Source: Bidens hawaiensis (lineage: Eukaryota; Streptophyta; Magnoliopsida; Asterales; Asteraceae). Taken from it: a stretch of 64,000 nucleotides of DNA. Position numbers and translations under genes: made by a program. The number at the start of each line of letters is the position of its first letter. Within the stretch, counting starts at the first letter, position 1. The DNA is taken from the NCBI GenBank assembly GCA_021521415.1, contig JAIQDT010003009.1, forward strand, positions 124,001 to 188,000, given 5' to 3'. Below are positions 1 through 10,842 of the stretch, piece after piece. The notes beneath the pieces are model-generated. The model saw only the letters and a list, made by a program, of their open reading frames with translations, was not told the origin of the DNA and did not search any database.

Positions 1-854
1 TGAGGAAGGCATTTCGTAAGGACCCGACATCTCTCATGATTACTGGTTGTGTGAGATTCTGTTTTAGGTATTACAAACACTCGTTCCCTTTTATATATTG
101 GTGACATGTTGTTGTCCTGTAAACCGCATAACTATTTATGGTTTAGTACATGAAAATGTGGCTTAAACTTTCTTCGTGAATCATGCACTATGCAAGAAAA
201 CATTATTCCTTAACTTGTAACTTATAAAGTTATAATACTATTTTTATTTAATTTATAGTTTTTAATTACTTGAATTATTCTCAAAATTCCTGACGTTAAT
301 GACATAGGGACGAATAACAATCAAATGACTTAAACTCGATTGATTAATCAAACGCTTCAAGAAACCTAAAATTCTTGATCGAACTTAAACTATTAAAATA
401 TATTTTATCTTCAACCAACAAAAACAAAGATAATATATATCATCAAAAAAGCATAGCCAAAAAGGTAAAAATCAGTAACAACGATAAAACTAAAATACGT
501 AATAAAGAATAATATTTAAAAAGATTACACATTTTATCTTTCATGATTTATCTTTACAGTTTAAGTGATTCTCTTTTAAAAATTTTGGAATATTAATTCT
601 TTTAAGAAAAGAGGAAAAAAGAAAGTCAACAGTGTTTTCGGTTGTGATATGTTAAAGACAGGAATGTGACGTGTGCGTATCCTCACCGTACGATTACAAT
701 ATTTGATTTGCATGAAAGGACTCGTGGTATCAGAGTTTGGTACACTCCATTCCGTATATTTTGTTTTCGTATCACGTCAAATATTTATTCATATATCTTT
801 GTAAAATTAATCAAAATAAAATAAGTTAAAAGGTAAGAGGAATGTATTGAAAAC
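1..854. other. AT-rich stretch without recognisable gene
   Basis: No open frame of note and no familiar protein motif was seen on either strand. A short match to an initiator-Met primer binding site near 723-735 has no LTR around it and was not called. Confidence 0.5.
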
Positions 855-1070
855 AGGCCGTATCTAGTTTGGTGGTAAGAGAGTTTTCTCTTAAATGTTT
901 CATCCTAAGAAGGTCTTTGGTTCGAATCTTTAAAGCATCAAATTGATATAGGATGGTTGAGATTTCGTTTTAAGGGTCGAACTTGGGTATTGATTATTGA
1001 TAAGCCTAAGTCCCTAATTGCTTAATATGGAGTTAAAACGCCGTTAAGAAAAAAGACGAATCATGTATTA
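855..1070 (+). mobile_element. tRNA-derived SINE-like element
   Basis: The segment carries an internal RNA polymerase III promoter layout. An A-box-like TAGTTTGGTGG lies at about 865-875 and a B-box GGTTCGAATCT at 919-929, roughly 43 bases apart, as in tRNA genes and tRNA-derived SINEs. It does not fold as an obvious intact tRNA, and unrelated sequence follows up to an A-rich stretch near 1050. Flanking duplications are not convincing, so the ends are approximate. It could also be a decayed tRNA pseudogene. Confidence 0.4.
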
Positions 1071-1555
1071 GATAATCCACGCGATTTTGTTCTCTACGTA
1101 CCTAAAGTTTTATGCATATTTTGAATATTCAAGTTGTCACAAACCAAACGAATATGAATAAGTGTATGTCCATGTTCACTCATCTAACTTTAACCAAACA
1201 GGAACACAAATAGTTAATCGAAGGTTTTCTTATCATTTACGTTCTTTTGTTAAGAAAATAAACATTTTCGTGTTCGTTCATTAAAAATTTGAATGCACGC
1301 TTCATGAACGTAAACTAACACAAATTGTTAGACGCGATTTCCGTTGGGCCTACTCATCGAGCTTATGATGGTTTGGTGTCTTGTTTATCAAGTTGAGCAC
1401 GTAACTTGGTTTGCATGAAATAAATTACTTGGTGAACAAGTAAAGCTAATGACTTGGACAACAAAGAAATTATTTTTTAATTATTGTTTAAATATGTTTT
1501 TACTAATTAGTATTTACGATAAGTGTTTGTATTGGGTCAATTTATTCTACAAAGG

Positions 1556-2143
1556 AGAACAAAAATGAGATTGATGAGAATGATTTGTAGCCACACAAAA
1601 AACCTCTAAATATTTTTAAAAATAAATAAATAAATCATAACTCAAAATTTAATAAAAATGAAAAAAATAAAAACACAAAAATGTTCCACCGTATTTCTCG
1701 TTCTCATAAAAAAACACACAATTGTAAGTAAAAAAGTTGTGTTTTTTTTGTTTAGCATTGTGTTTTGTGTTTATTTTCGTCAATGATTATGTATTTTTTC
1801 TTGACATCGTGTCTTTATATTGTGTTATATTACTCAACATTGTGCTATATTTTGTTCGGCATTGTGTTAAATTTTGCGATCTATTGTGTCTTTTTTAGTT
1901 ATAATTGTGTCATTTGTTCATTTTCGTTATTGTGTCTTTGATCTCGACATTGAGTCATTTTGACAATTTTTTTGTACTTTTTCATTGTGAAAGGGAATGA
2001 TGACGAAAACATTTTGGTTTTTAATTTCTTTTGTTTGTTATTTATATTTTGAGTTATGATTTTTTTAATTATTTTTTTGAATTTATCTTTAAGAGAGTTT
2101 TTGTGTGGTCACAAATCTTTATCACACTTCTCATTTTTATCTT
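1556..2143. mobile_element. MITE / foldback element with about 130 bp inverted termini
   Basis: The left arm (about 1556-1690) and right arm (about 2000-2143) are long imperfect inverted repeats. The left arm reads GATTTGTAGCCACACAAAAA then CATAACTCAAAAT; the same order appears on the minus strand of the right arm. The centre (1735-1985) has about ten irregular copies of an ATTGTGTC/T motif. No transposase is encoded. Long TIRs with internal subrepeats recall non-autonomous Mutator-like elements, but no clean target duplication was found, so the superfamily is open. Confidence 0.6.
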
Positions 2144-2905
2144 TATTTGTATTTTAACTTTACCATTTTAATCTAATTAGGTTTTCAAGTTTAAAATAGT
2201 ATATATACCCGAGCTTGTAAGTTAAATCATTAAGAAGAGTTTAAAATTGTAATTTTTCAAGTTAATAAAAATTATAGAGATCAAGCTTGGGATCTAAATT
2301 AGTTTTTTTTTTGGTGTGTTTATCCATATTGGTTACTAAAACTTCACAAATTGACATTACTAAACAAACATAAACGACAAGACATCAAATGCTTTTAAGA
2401 ATCTAATGATGTCAATATCTAACATACCTATCTAAATTAGTCATTCAAGGGTACATGATTCGCCCAAAACTCAATCATGATTCTAAAAAAGAATCCATCA
2501 GGATTCATCCAAAAATCCATCATCAATGTTTGACCTGTAATAAAATGTAAATAAAGTACATAAGCTAAAATTAGTTGTTCAAATATACATACTATGGTTA
2601 CAAAAACAATCATTCAAGAATTCACCCGACTCGTATTATTCATTCGAGCTCTATATGCAATATTATCATTTTTCTAGAATTAAAAATGAGAATATCTATT
2701 AGTAACAAACCAATAGATGATGAGCAAAATCAGGTTTCAAAGTATTTGTGCAACAAATGATGAGCAAAATTAGGTTTCAAGTACTATTAACATTATCAAC
2801 AATGTCCGTGGATGGCAATTTGCCATGATAAAGTGTTGACGCAATCTTCTTCATATACTTGTTAGTTCCAAAATAGAAAACATAGACCTTACATTATACA
2901 CTTAT
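2144..2905. other. AT-rich stretch, nothing recognised
   Basis: Only short chance open frames are present, and no protein family or repeat boundary could be supported. Confidence 0.5.
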
Positions 2906-3117
2906 GATGGAAGATCTGCTGTCACACCCCAACCTAAGACGAACATATTGGGACATAAATTTTAGTTCACGTCTCACAAGGCCCTATCATGCAATTGTAA
3001 AGTGACAATATGATGGAAGACCTGCTGTCACAAACCAACCTAAGGCGAAAATGTCGGGGCGTAAACTTTAGTTCTTAGCACACAAAGTATTATCATGCAA
3101 TTGTAAAGTGACAATAT
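2906..3117. repeat. Tandem duplication (2 x about 106 bp) at the edge of a solo LTR
   Basis: Two diverged copies of about 106 bases lie head to tail (2906-3011 and 3012-3117). Each begins GATGGAAGA, runs through the CTGC flank into the TGTCACA terminus of the LTR and ends GTAAAGTGACAATAT. The duplication therefore copied the host-LTR junction after insertion. Confidence 0.7.
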
Positions 3118-4952
3118 CTAATTAATTATTTTAAATAAACAATTTACATTTAAGTACATCAAGTATAAAGAAATTACAAAACAAGATCAAATAATTTATT
3201 GTATAAGTTTAATATCCTAAAAGTCACATCTAAGTGATCTTCATCTTGATAAACAATCCAACCTGAATACCAGTAAATGCGTACAAAATATATTTTTTTC
3301 CACACGAGGTTTAGTGAGAAAATTACCAGTTTTGACACTACAATAATATATAAGAAACCGTAAAATTGTTATCTATGAGAATAAACAATCAAACTATAAA
3401 ATGTAAATATTGTAAGCAATTAATGATGTGTGGGCTAAACCGTTGTCATGCGAATCGGGCATTGGTTACCATGATAAAATGATTGAATTGTCGGTGAAAC
3501 CATTGTCATGCGATCGGACGCCGACCACTACGATATGATGTGATTATAATCATAAATGAGGGACCTCTCCGAATGCGATAATAAACACATAAACAAATAA
3601 CAAGTAGCAAGTAGTTACTCAATTGATACACAACACAAACATTGACAGTTTGCATTTCGAGGATATAATAAAATGTAAAGTTGATAATAGGTATGCATAA
3701 GTCCTCAAAAAGTTTAAAAGTTGTAAAAATATGAGAGTGATCAATAGTTGGTACCATATTTGTAAATAAATCAGAGTTACGGTTATTAGCGGAAGTCTTA
3801 TAAAAACATAAGGATCAAAATTATAAATATTTAAATTACAAAATATGAGAAGAAAGTCTCGTTTTTAAGTTTACTTGTTATGAGTTTTACAAAACCACCA
3901 TATTTTAATATTTAAACAAAATTATCCGAGCCATCGGATTCTTGAGCTTCTTTGTCTTCACAAGCTCTAATCTTGATTACCTGCAAAATGTTATAAAATA
4001 CGTCAGCAACGAATGCTAGTGAATATGCTGACGCTAAAATTATTTTCTTTACTTAATCACCCCTCGAGATCACATAAGCCTCGGCCCATCTTGGCTTAGG
4101 AATAATTAAGTTAAACAATCATTATAAACTCGAGTCTCTACACTAGGTCACCTCAGCAAAACACCGCAACGTTTCGACATAGCTTAGGTACCATAAATAT
4201 ACACATGGTCAGTCTCACTCGGACGTAACTTAGGTCCGGCTCATCGTGGTTGGAGGTCGTGACCAAGCGTGGTGCGATGTGCCCACCGCATTCCACATAT
4301 GTAAGGATCTAGACAAACGTATACTACAGCCTGAGGGCTAGGCTTATACTCTTAATTACAATGTTTTTAGAGACACGTAGCCTCATGTAAAGTTTTACAC
4401 ATAACACGTTTGATTGTTTGAAAACAAGTTTGCAAAAATGGGGCGTATTCACCTTTCAGATGGGATCGGCTTCCAACACCGTCCGTAAGTCTTTCCTTGC
4501 TATCTCGCACCTATAGTACGAGTATAACTTTTATTAGTCGGATATACAATCCGGCTTAAGACCTTTAGTCTTATTTATCTCGATGAACCTTTAGTTCAAT
4601 ACTCTTATACTTTAAAACCTTTAGTTAAAAAGTAATATTTATAAACCTTTAGTTTATTATAAAACCCTACGTTTCTTCTTCTCCAAGAAACGTATTCTTT
4701 TCTTTATTATTTAAGAATACTCACGGATTTCGGGATGGATCGAGGCACTCTTTTCGAGGTCTAGAGAGAAGTTAGAGAGAGTAATGTGTGTGATTTGAGG
4801 TGTGATAGGAATGAATCCCGTGGCTGCTATTTATAGACTTAATTTTGGATCCCATCGCGGTACGCGATGGGTTCCCTGGCTAGCCCGTCACGTAGCGCGA
4901 CGTAGGCTTGGCCAGTCAGCCCCATAGACCTGCCAAGTGGCAGCCGTGTTGC

Positions 4953-5007
4953 CACGTGGTGACACGTGGCGGCAGACGGTGCCACCGTGTGTCACGTGGC
5001 ACACGTG
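4953..5007. promoter_or_regulatory. Cluster of four G-boxes (CACGTG)
   Basis: Four perfect CACGTG hexamers occur in 55 bases (4953-4958, 4963-4968, 4993-4998, 5002-5007), two of them with the ACACGTGTC/GACACGTGGC extension typical of plant bZIP/bHLH sites. They lie inside the old solo LTR, so they may be an LTR enhancer. Binding is inference. Confidence 0.5.
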
Positions 5008-5030
5008 TCACAACGTGTCAGGCAGCCTGT

Positions 5031-5074
5031 CGCGATACGCGATGGGTGTCCCTTCTGACCCATCGCGTATCGCG
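5031..5074. repeat. Perfect 16-bp inverted repeat (CGCGATACGCGATGGG) with 12-base loop
   Basis: Arm 1 at 5031-5046 and arm 2 at 5059-5074 are exact reverse complements. A related imperfect copy lies at about 4853-4871. The motif is GC-rich within AT-rich DNA and directly follows the G-box cluster in the solo LTR. Confidence 0.75.
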
Positions 5075-5249
5075 GTAGGTCAGGAAAATCAGAATTTTCA
5101 TTTTAGCCCTTGAAGTTTGGAATTTGACAGTTTTGGTCCCTTAACTTTGATTTTTGACATTTTTGGCCCGAAATTTTCATGATGTTACATTAAAATAAAT
5201 AGATTTAATATAAAATATACTTATAATAATAATGTTTAGATAAATATAT

Positions 5250-6152
5250 CTAGGATCATTTGTACAGAGCGATGGGGAATTAGACAGTGATGTGACCCAC
5301 CGAGTTCAGGTAGGATGGTGTAGATGGAAAGCAGCCACAGGTATATTATGCGACAAGAGTTTCCCGACTAATCTGAAGGGAAAATTCTATAGGGTGGCAG
5401 TTAGACCTGCAATGCTATATGGAACAGATTGTTGGGCCATCAAGAAGGCACAAGTGCGGAAGATGGAGGTAGCAGAAATGAGAATGCTATGTTGGATGTG
5501 TGGGCACACAAGGCTAGACAGAATAAGAAACGTTGTGCTTCGCGAGAGATTAGGGGTGGCGAACATTGCAGATAAGATAAGAGAGTGGAGATTGAGATGG
5601 TTTGGACATGTAAAAAGAAGACAGACGACGAATCCTGTTAGATCCGTAGAAAACATTACTATAGAGGGGAGGAGGGGTAGAGGACGACCGAAATTGACTT
5701 GGGATGAGAGGATTATGCATGATTTGATAGACCTAAACCTCTCCGAGGACATGGTTGAGGATAGGAATTCGTGGAGAAGTAGAATTAAAGTTAAGGATTT
5801 TTAGAGAGAATTGAATACCTTAGGGCTTAGACTTAACTTATTTAGGTCACATACCATAATGGTATTTCCCTTACATATTTTATTATTATTATTATTAGCT
5901 TTTATATTGCGGTTAAACTGTGACCTTTTTATTAATATTATTATAATTAGTAGTAGTTTTTTATATAACTGTTAAACTTTGATTTCCTTTTTTTGCTTCA
6001 TACACATGTTCTTAGAGCCGAGGGTCTCTCTGGAAGCCACCTCTTTATTCCTTTGGATAGAGGTACGGTGTGCCTACATCCCACCCTCCCCAGACCCTAC
6101 CTATAGCTCTGCTGTCGGTGGGATTTTACTGGGTATGATTGATTGATTGATT
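5250..6152 (+). mobile_element. 5'-truncated RTE-type LINE with (TTGA)n tail
   Basis: The insert is bounded by an 11-base duplication GATAAATATAT (5239-5249 and 6153-6163). It ends in a GATTGATTGATTGATT tail, the short tandem tail usual for plant RTE LINEs. The 3' region contains a TTA repeat and the segment CCCACCCTCCCCAGACCC, shared with a second copy at 21171-21491. It is nested in the solo LTR, so it inserted later than the LTR. Only the C-terminal part of the reverse transcriptase ORF remains. Confidence 0.85.
5256..5804 (+). pseudogene. C-terminal fragment of LINE (RTE) reverse transcriptase
   Basis: An open frame of about 180 codons with no start of its own, cut off at the 5' end of the insertion. 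It shows the conserved end of plant RTE-type polymerases: a thumb-like segment (GTDCWAIKK), then RMLCWMCGHTRLDRIRN, then EWRLRWFGHVKRR, then GRGRPKLTWDE. The apurinic endonuclease and catalytic RT domains are absent, so it cannot move by itself. The frame ends in TAG at 5802-5804, followed by the 3' UTR and tail. It is a dead fragment created by 5' truncation. Confidence 0.85.
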
Positions 6153-6391
6153 GATAAATATATAATTAAATAGATAAATAAAATAATTTAATTAAATGTA
6201 ATATGAGATTCACATGTATTATTGAATAAATACAATACAAATATATATAAATGTTTTAAATAAATATATATAATATGTATGATAATTATAGTATTTAAAT
6301 AAATATTTCTTTCGAGCCTTTAACGAAAATTAGTGGTAAAAATATAGCTAATACATGTAACACATTTATCATACTTTTGTTTAAAAAATAT

Positions 6392-6394
<3 letters not shown>

Positions 6395-6447
<53 letters not shown>
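6395..6447. repeat. (AT)n microsatellite
   Basis: Uninterrupted AT repeat of about 53 bases within the solo LTR. Confidence 0.95.
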
Positions 6448-6448
<1 letters not shown>

Positions 6449-7515
6449 CAAAAACCTTTAACGAGATTATTTGTCAAGAAACGTTACTAAATGGTGTCGT
6501 TTTAATAAAATAGGGTTTATTTGATATTTAATATTAATTATAAATAATTAATAAAATCATTAAAACAATCAAAAACATTAAACAAAATAAAATGAAAAAA
6601 CGTTGGGCTGAGGGAGGCTGGAACTTGCGCCCCCAGCCGGCTCAAGCCATTGAACACACAGACCCACCAGCTGTGCTAGAGTGTCAGTTGGTAATAATAT
6701 GAAACTAAAACTTAAATACATAACATAATAAAACCCCAAATTGACATAAGAACCCTAGGATTACAATTGCTCACTCTGCTTGTTTTTGTTTAATTAACCT
6801 TAGGGTTAACGTTGTATGATTAAAAAGAGCATGCTATATATCTTAATTACCTCACACCATTACGAATTGAAGGCAAATGAAGACCCAGGGCTGACGACCA
6901 AGACTTGAACTCTAACTGATAATGGCGGCTAATGATAATAAATTTTTGTCCATATGGTTATTGATCTTAGGGTTACGTAGGGGGTTTATACATGATTAAT
7001 TGTTTTTTTATTAAGTCTAAAGAGTATAATACGATATAGGTTAAAACGGTTTGGTTAAAATTGTTAATCTGTATCAATAAGATCTTGTTTACCAAATTAC
7101 TTGTGTCGGTGTGATTCGTGATAGGTATAATCACGATTTGCATATTTTAATTCCTTGTTTACAACGAAGATTAAGCTACAAGTAATAATTCGGGTTAAAG
7201 GTTATGAACTGGGTACGGGTCCGGTCACTGGTTATGGATTTGGGTTTGGGTAAACGGGTTATAGCATATATTAATTACCCATTCTTGCATAAAGGTTCCT
7301 AAACTATACGTGTGGATACACTATGAGGTTAAACTAAGGTTTAGGGTTAAAAGTGCATAAGTTTGAAAGTTATATTTTGATAATTAATTGAAATCTAATA
7401 AACAATAATAATAACTTGATAATTACGATGTTTTATTGATAAAATAACCTGAACATAGAAACGGGTCGGGTCACGGTTAACAGAATAATAAAAGAAAAAA
7501 TTACGAGTTGTTACA

Positions 7516-8288
7516 CCTGTGATTAAGGGTTGACGAAATTTGAATAAAGTTTGGAATTAAGTAGAGACGGATAGAGCTAATTGGAAACTGTCAATTGGAA
7601 TGAGGTGGCAAACGACCCACCATTGTCAGAGAGGGAGGAGTACGAATTTATTTGATCCAGGATTTTAAGCCCCCTCTGGATGTGAGGGTGGGGGGCCAAT
7701 GCACTTCGAGGAGTTAATTTTTTTATATATAAAAATATACAACTTATTTTACCATTTCCAACTCAGTCAATAGTTTTTTTTTTCAATTCACTAGAGAAAT
7801 CGACTCCAACCAATTCGTAAGCGAATCGAGAACTTTAAAAACCAAGAGGAAAATATCTAACCATCACCCATTTCCATTCCAAAATTTTATTGCATCATTG
7901 CACTCCCTAAAAAGTGATCTACAAACTCAAGTGTTCGCATAAACTAAGACGGGTAGGAAGAGATCCAATCAATCTTCACACAATGATGTTAACCTTCCTT
8001 GAGATAAATCTACTCCATCTAGTAGCTTGAAACCCCATTTGGAAAAGACACTCTATCAATGTATCTTCTAATAGTCTTACCGGAATTCATCCTCAAGATC
8101 CGAATCCCACAACCATTTATCGTTAGATCCAACTATATTAACGTTAGCCGCAACCGATTGTAACCCGAGAAACTAAGCATCACCCGCCCACCCCAGGGAG
8201 GAGCTATCCAAACCCAATTCAACCCAAACTTTTCACCTGAACACTAATCAAACAATATATGTGAATCTCTGTATTAAATACTCTTGGA
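7516..8288. other. Gene-free flank of the chromovirus insertion
   Basis: No coding potential or repeat was recognised. The segment ends in AATTG (8289-8293), which is the left copy of the target duplication of the element that follows. Confidence 0.5.
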
Positions 8289-8366
8289 AATTGTGTGACA
8301 CCCGGTAATTTCCCAATCCTATAAACTAAGTAATCAACCAAATAATTAGGTGATTGTAAATATTAA

Positions 8367-8517
8367 GCGCGCCATGTTAGAATCAGCGCGGGCATTTGTT
8401 ATATGCGCCGTGCGCGAGCGCGCCATGTTAGTCAGCGCGGGCATGTTATGTCCGCCCTGCGCGAGCGCACCATGTTAAGAACCTGCGTGGGCATATGTTA
8501 TATGCGCCATGCGCGAG
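8367..8517 (+). repeat. Three tandem ~50 bp GC-rich units in U3
   Basis: Each unit follows GCGC(G/A)CCATGTTA..., then GCG(C/T)GGGCAT, then TGCGCGAG. The same array recurs in the 3' LTR from about 15383. Repeated U3 units often act as enhancers in LTRs; that role here is inference. Confidence 0.7.
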
Positions 8518-9165
8518 TGTATTGGTTTTATGTATCCATAATGTTGTCTATTGGGTTGACCGTCTCGCATGATGCTAAGGCGGGTGCATCCCAAATCGTT
8601 TATGCGCGTGCGGAATGGGAACTAACCTCCCCGCATGGCGGGAACATTGAGAGCTAGTTTGTCTGAAGCTCCAAGATGGAATTGACTTCAACATAACTGA
8701 TCACTATGTTGAAATACCAAGACCACCTGGAGAATCTACAAATGAAACTCAATGTCCCTGACTGCGAGAAGGTTACGCACCTACCCGCAGCAAAGAAATG
8801 TCCTTCACGCAGAAAGCTATGCGCACAAAGTTATACGCGCAGAACACTTGGTTTATTCTCCAGATGTAAGGAGATTATTCCCGCCCAAAAGGAAACAGTA
8901 GCGTGTTTCAGAGATTTCTACTTTTTACTGTACACTGACAAAAGTACCTGAAAAAGCACACTGTAACATGAAAAGTCAACTGTCAGCCACCCTACTCCCA
9001 CCAACCACAGACCTGCATGTCCTGTCCAAATCAAATCAAAATCTTTTATCCACTACTCCACTTTTAAATAAATAATAATAAATTCCATACTTTACCATCA
9101 TTGCACCTAGATATGAAAAGATTTCAATCCCCTAAAGCAAGGGATTGTGTTCCCTTGAGTTTGCC

Positions 9166-9173
9166 TATAAATA
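9166..9173 (+). promoter_or_regulatory. TATA box (TATAAATA) of the LTR promoter
   Basis: A good plant TATA box in CCTATAAATATG, with an identical copy at 16182-16189 in the 3' LTR. Transcription would start about 30 bases downstream, in the stretch near 9200, leaving the hairpin array in the R/U5 leader. Confidence 0.6.
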
Positions 9174-9687
9174 TGTAACCTAGATTATCACCCAAAACAC
9201 ACTTCAAACTTTTCTCTTAAAGTTGCACGCACTAATCATCGCCCAAGCATCCGTTTGATTTTCAATTCCGTTCCTGTTACTAGGTAAGCCGAGATTATAA
9301 CATTGAGATCTACTTTCCAACCCTTATATTCTCCTATTTCTTATATACTTCTTGTTATTTAATCGTATTCTAGACCTTCAATTCAAAGGCCAACACCAAG
9401 AAAACCCGAATCTCGATTAATCCCTTAACAAGAACCACAGGTGAGTCTCACAGCCCCTATTTTCACTGTTTTCAAACTGTTTTCGGGGCGAGGGACACGT
9501 ACGTAAATAATGTTTTATCATGGTATACTTACAAGCTATGCAAGCGATTATGTGTTTAAATTATGTTTCATGATGAGCAATGCGAACGGTTATCTATGGT
9601 TTTCGATGTATGTGCGCTAGAATTCGAGTAAGTGATCACTTTACCATTGGAACTCTAATGGTAGGGACTGCTGGTTTGATCCACCCA

Positions 9688-10106
9688 CTCGTAGGGGTCG
9701 CACCTCTTTGCATGGACGAGTGCCTAGTATGGTCATGGGGCAGTACTATGGGTTTGAGCCCGCTCGTAGGGGTCGCGCCTCTTTGCATGGACGAGCGCCT
9801 TGTTTTCCAGCACAACGTCCGCGCGTAACCCGCGGGACGGAATTATTGATTAGGTCGTAGGGGCAACGCCTCTTTGCATAGACGAGCACGGTTTTTCAGA
9901 AATGTCCACGCGTAACCCGCGGGACGGCATTACATTATTTAGCTCGTAGTGGCAGCGCCACTTTGCATGGACGAGCACGTTTTCTAGAAACGTTCGCAGC
10001 GTAACCCGCGGGACGGTATTACTTATTTCGCTCGTAGTGGCAGCGCCACTTACACAGACGAGCACGGTTCCCAGTAATGTTCGCGCGTAGCCCGCGGAAC
10101 GATTTT
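9688..10106 (+). repeat. Five tandem ~88 bp hairpin units in the LTR
   Basis: Units begin at 9688, 9763, 9854, 9943 and 10031. Units 4 and 5 can form nested stems: CTCGT pairs with ACGAG, and inside it AGTGGC pairs with GCCACT. Units 2 to 5 then carry a CGCGTAACCCGCGGGACGG block. The array is downstream of the TATA box, so it should lie in the transcribed leader. The same array is at about 16704-17121 in the 3' LTR. Confidence 0.8.
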
Positions 10107-10616
10107 TATCAGAAATATGTGTCAGATCTATGTTTTCATACGGATTATCAAGTATATGTTTAGACATGAAATCAGAAATGTGTTTCAATATGATTTTTAT
10201 CAAGACTATGATGCAATGCGATTTATCAAGTTACTAAAACTTGTGAACTCACTCAGTTTATACTGATTCAAATGTTTTTACGTGTCTTTCAGGAGATAAC
10301 TAGGTAGCGCATGGAGTCACACTTAGAGCACCTCACGCTGAACATCTAAAACTAGCTTTTTGGAAGATTTTAGTTCTATCCCTTCGATGCGCGTGGTTGT
10401 TCCCGCCGCGCAAGGGGATATGGCGTGGAAATCTTCAACAGTTTTTATACTTGGATGTTTTTATGTAATTTTTAAACAATGTAATGTATTTGTATTAAAC
10501 ATTTCATGCGCAATGAAAATCTTACTTTGAATGTTTGCAATGGCCCGTGCTTAATTATCAATCCCCACTCGCGCGCGCCCGGCTGTTTCCGCCGCTCAGG
10601 GCCGGGTGTGACAGAT

Positions 10617-10628
10617 TGGTATCAGAGC
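10617..10628 (+). other. Primer binding site (initiator Met-tRNA)
   Basis: TGGTATCAGAGC starts three bases after the 5' LTR and is the usual complement of the 3' end of plant initiator Met-tRNA. Confidence 0.9.
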
Positions 10629-10842
10629 ACTGGTTATAGCGAACTAGGAAAAGAAGTTTTAACCTAGACTATAACCGTTGGGGAAATCGCATGAAATATT
10701 TTTCAAAGAAAATATTTTCAAAAGAAACTATACACACACTTTGGAACACGGGTCACACAGTGTCTAGTAAATAAAGATAAAAACATTATGTGCTCAGAGT
10801 ACATGCGCTAAGTTGATATGTTTTCACTCTTTTTAAGCGAGA

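Larger units (their letters stand above)
3026..7515 (-). mobile_element. Old solo LTR of a Ty3/gypsy element, with nested insertions
   Basis: The segment opens TGTCACA and closes GAGTTGTTACA, so on the minus strand it reads TGTAACAACTC to TGTGACA, an LTR with TG..CA ends. The flanks are CCTGC (3021-3025) and CCTGT (7516-7520), a 5-base target duplication with one change. Blocks at 3420-3580 (repeated 'aaccattgtcatgcgatcgg' type motifs) and 7200-7515 match the intact solo LTR at 37542-39995. There is no internal gag-pol, so recombination between LTRs is likely. It is longer than its relative because a 0.9 kb LINE sits inside at 5250-6152, and other private sequence is present. Confidence 0.7.
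8294..10613 (+). repeat. 5' LTR of the chromovirus
   Basis: It begins TGTGACACCC and ends GGGTGTGACA, a perfect 10-base terminal inverted repeat. It contains a GC-rich triplicate near its start, a TATA box at 9166-9173, and a five-unit hairpin array at 9688-10106. The short open frames inside (8403-8657, 8706-8951, 9580-9828) recur in the other LTR and are not genes. Confidence 0.95.

Noticed and set aside
723..735. TGGTATCAGAG match to a Met-tRNA primer site
   Set aside because: No LTR ends or coding remains beside it; likely chance.
5387..5752. 121-codon minus-strand frame
   Set aside because: Shadow of the LINE polymerase fragment on the other strand.
8403..8951. Two open frames of 81-84 codons in the LTR (repeated at 15419-15967)
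   Set aside because: They lie wholly within LTR sequence, include the U3 GC-rich repeats, and have no domain.
9580..10203. Frames of 82 and 117 codons with repeated VGVAPLCMDE words
   Set aside because: The peptide repeat is only the translation of the hairpin array.
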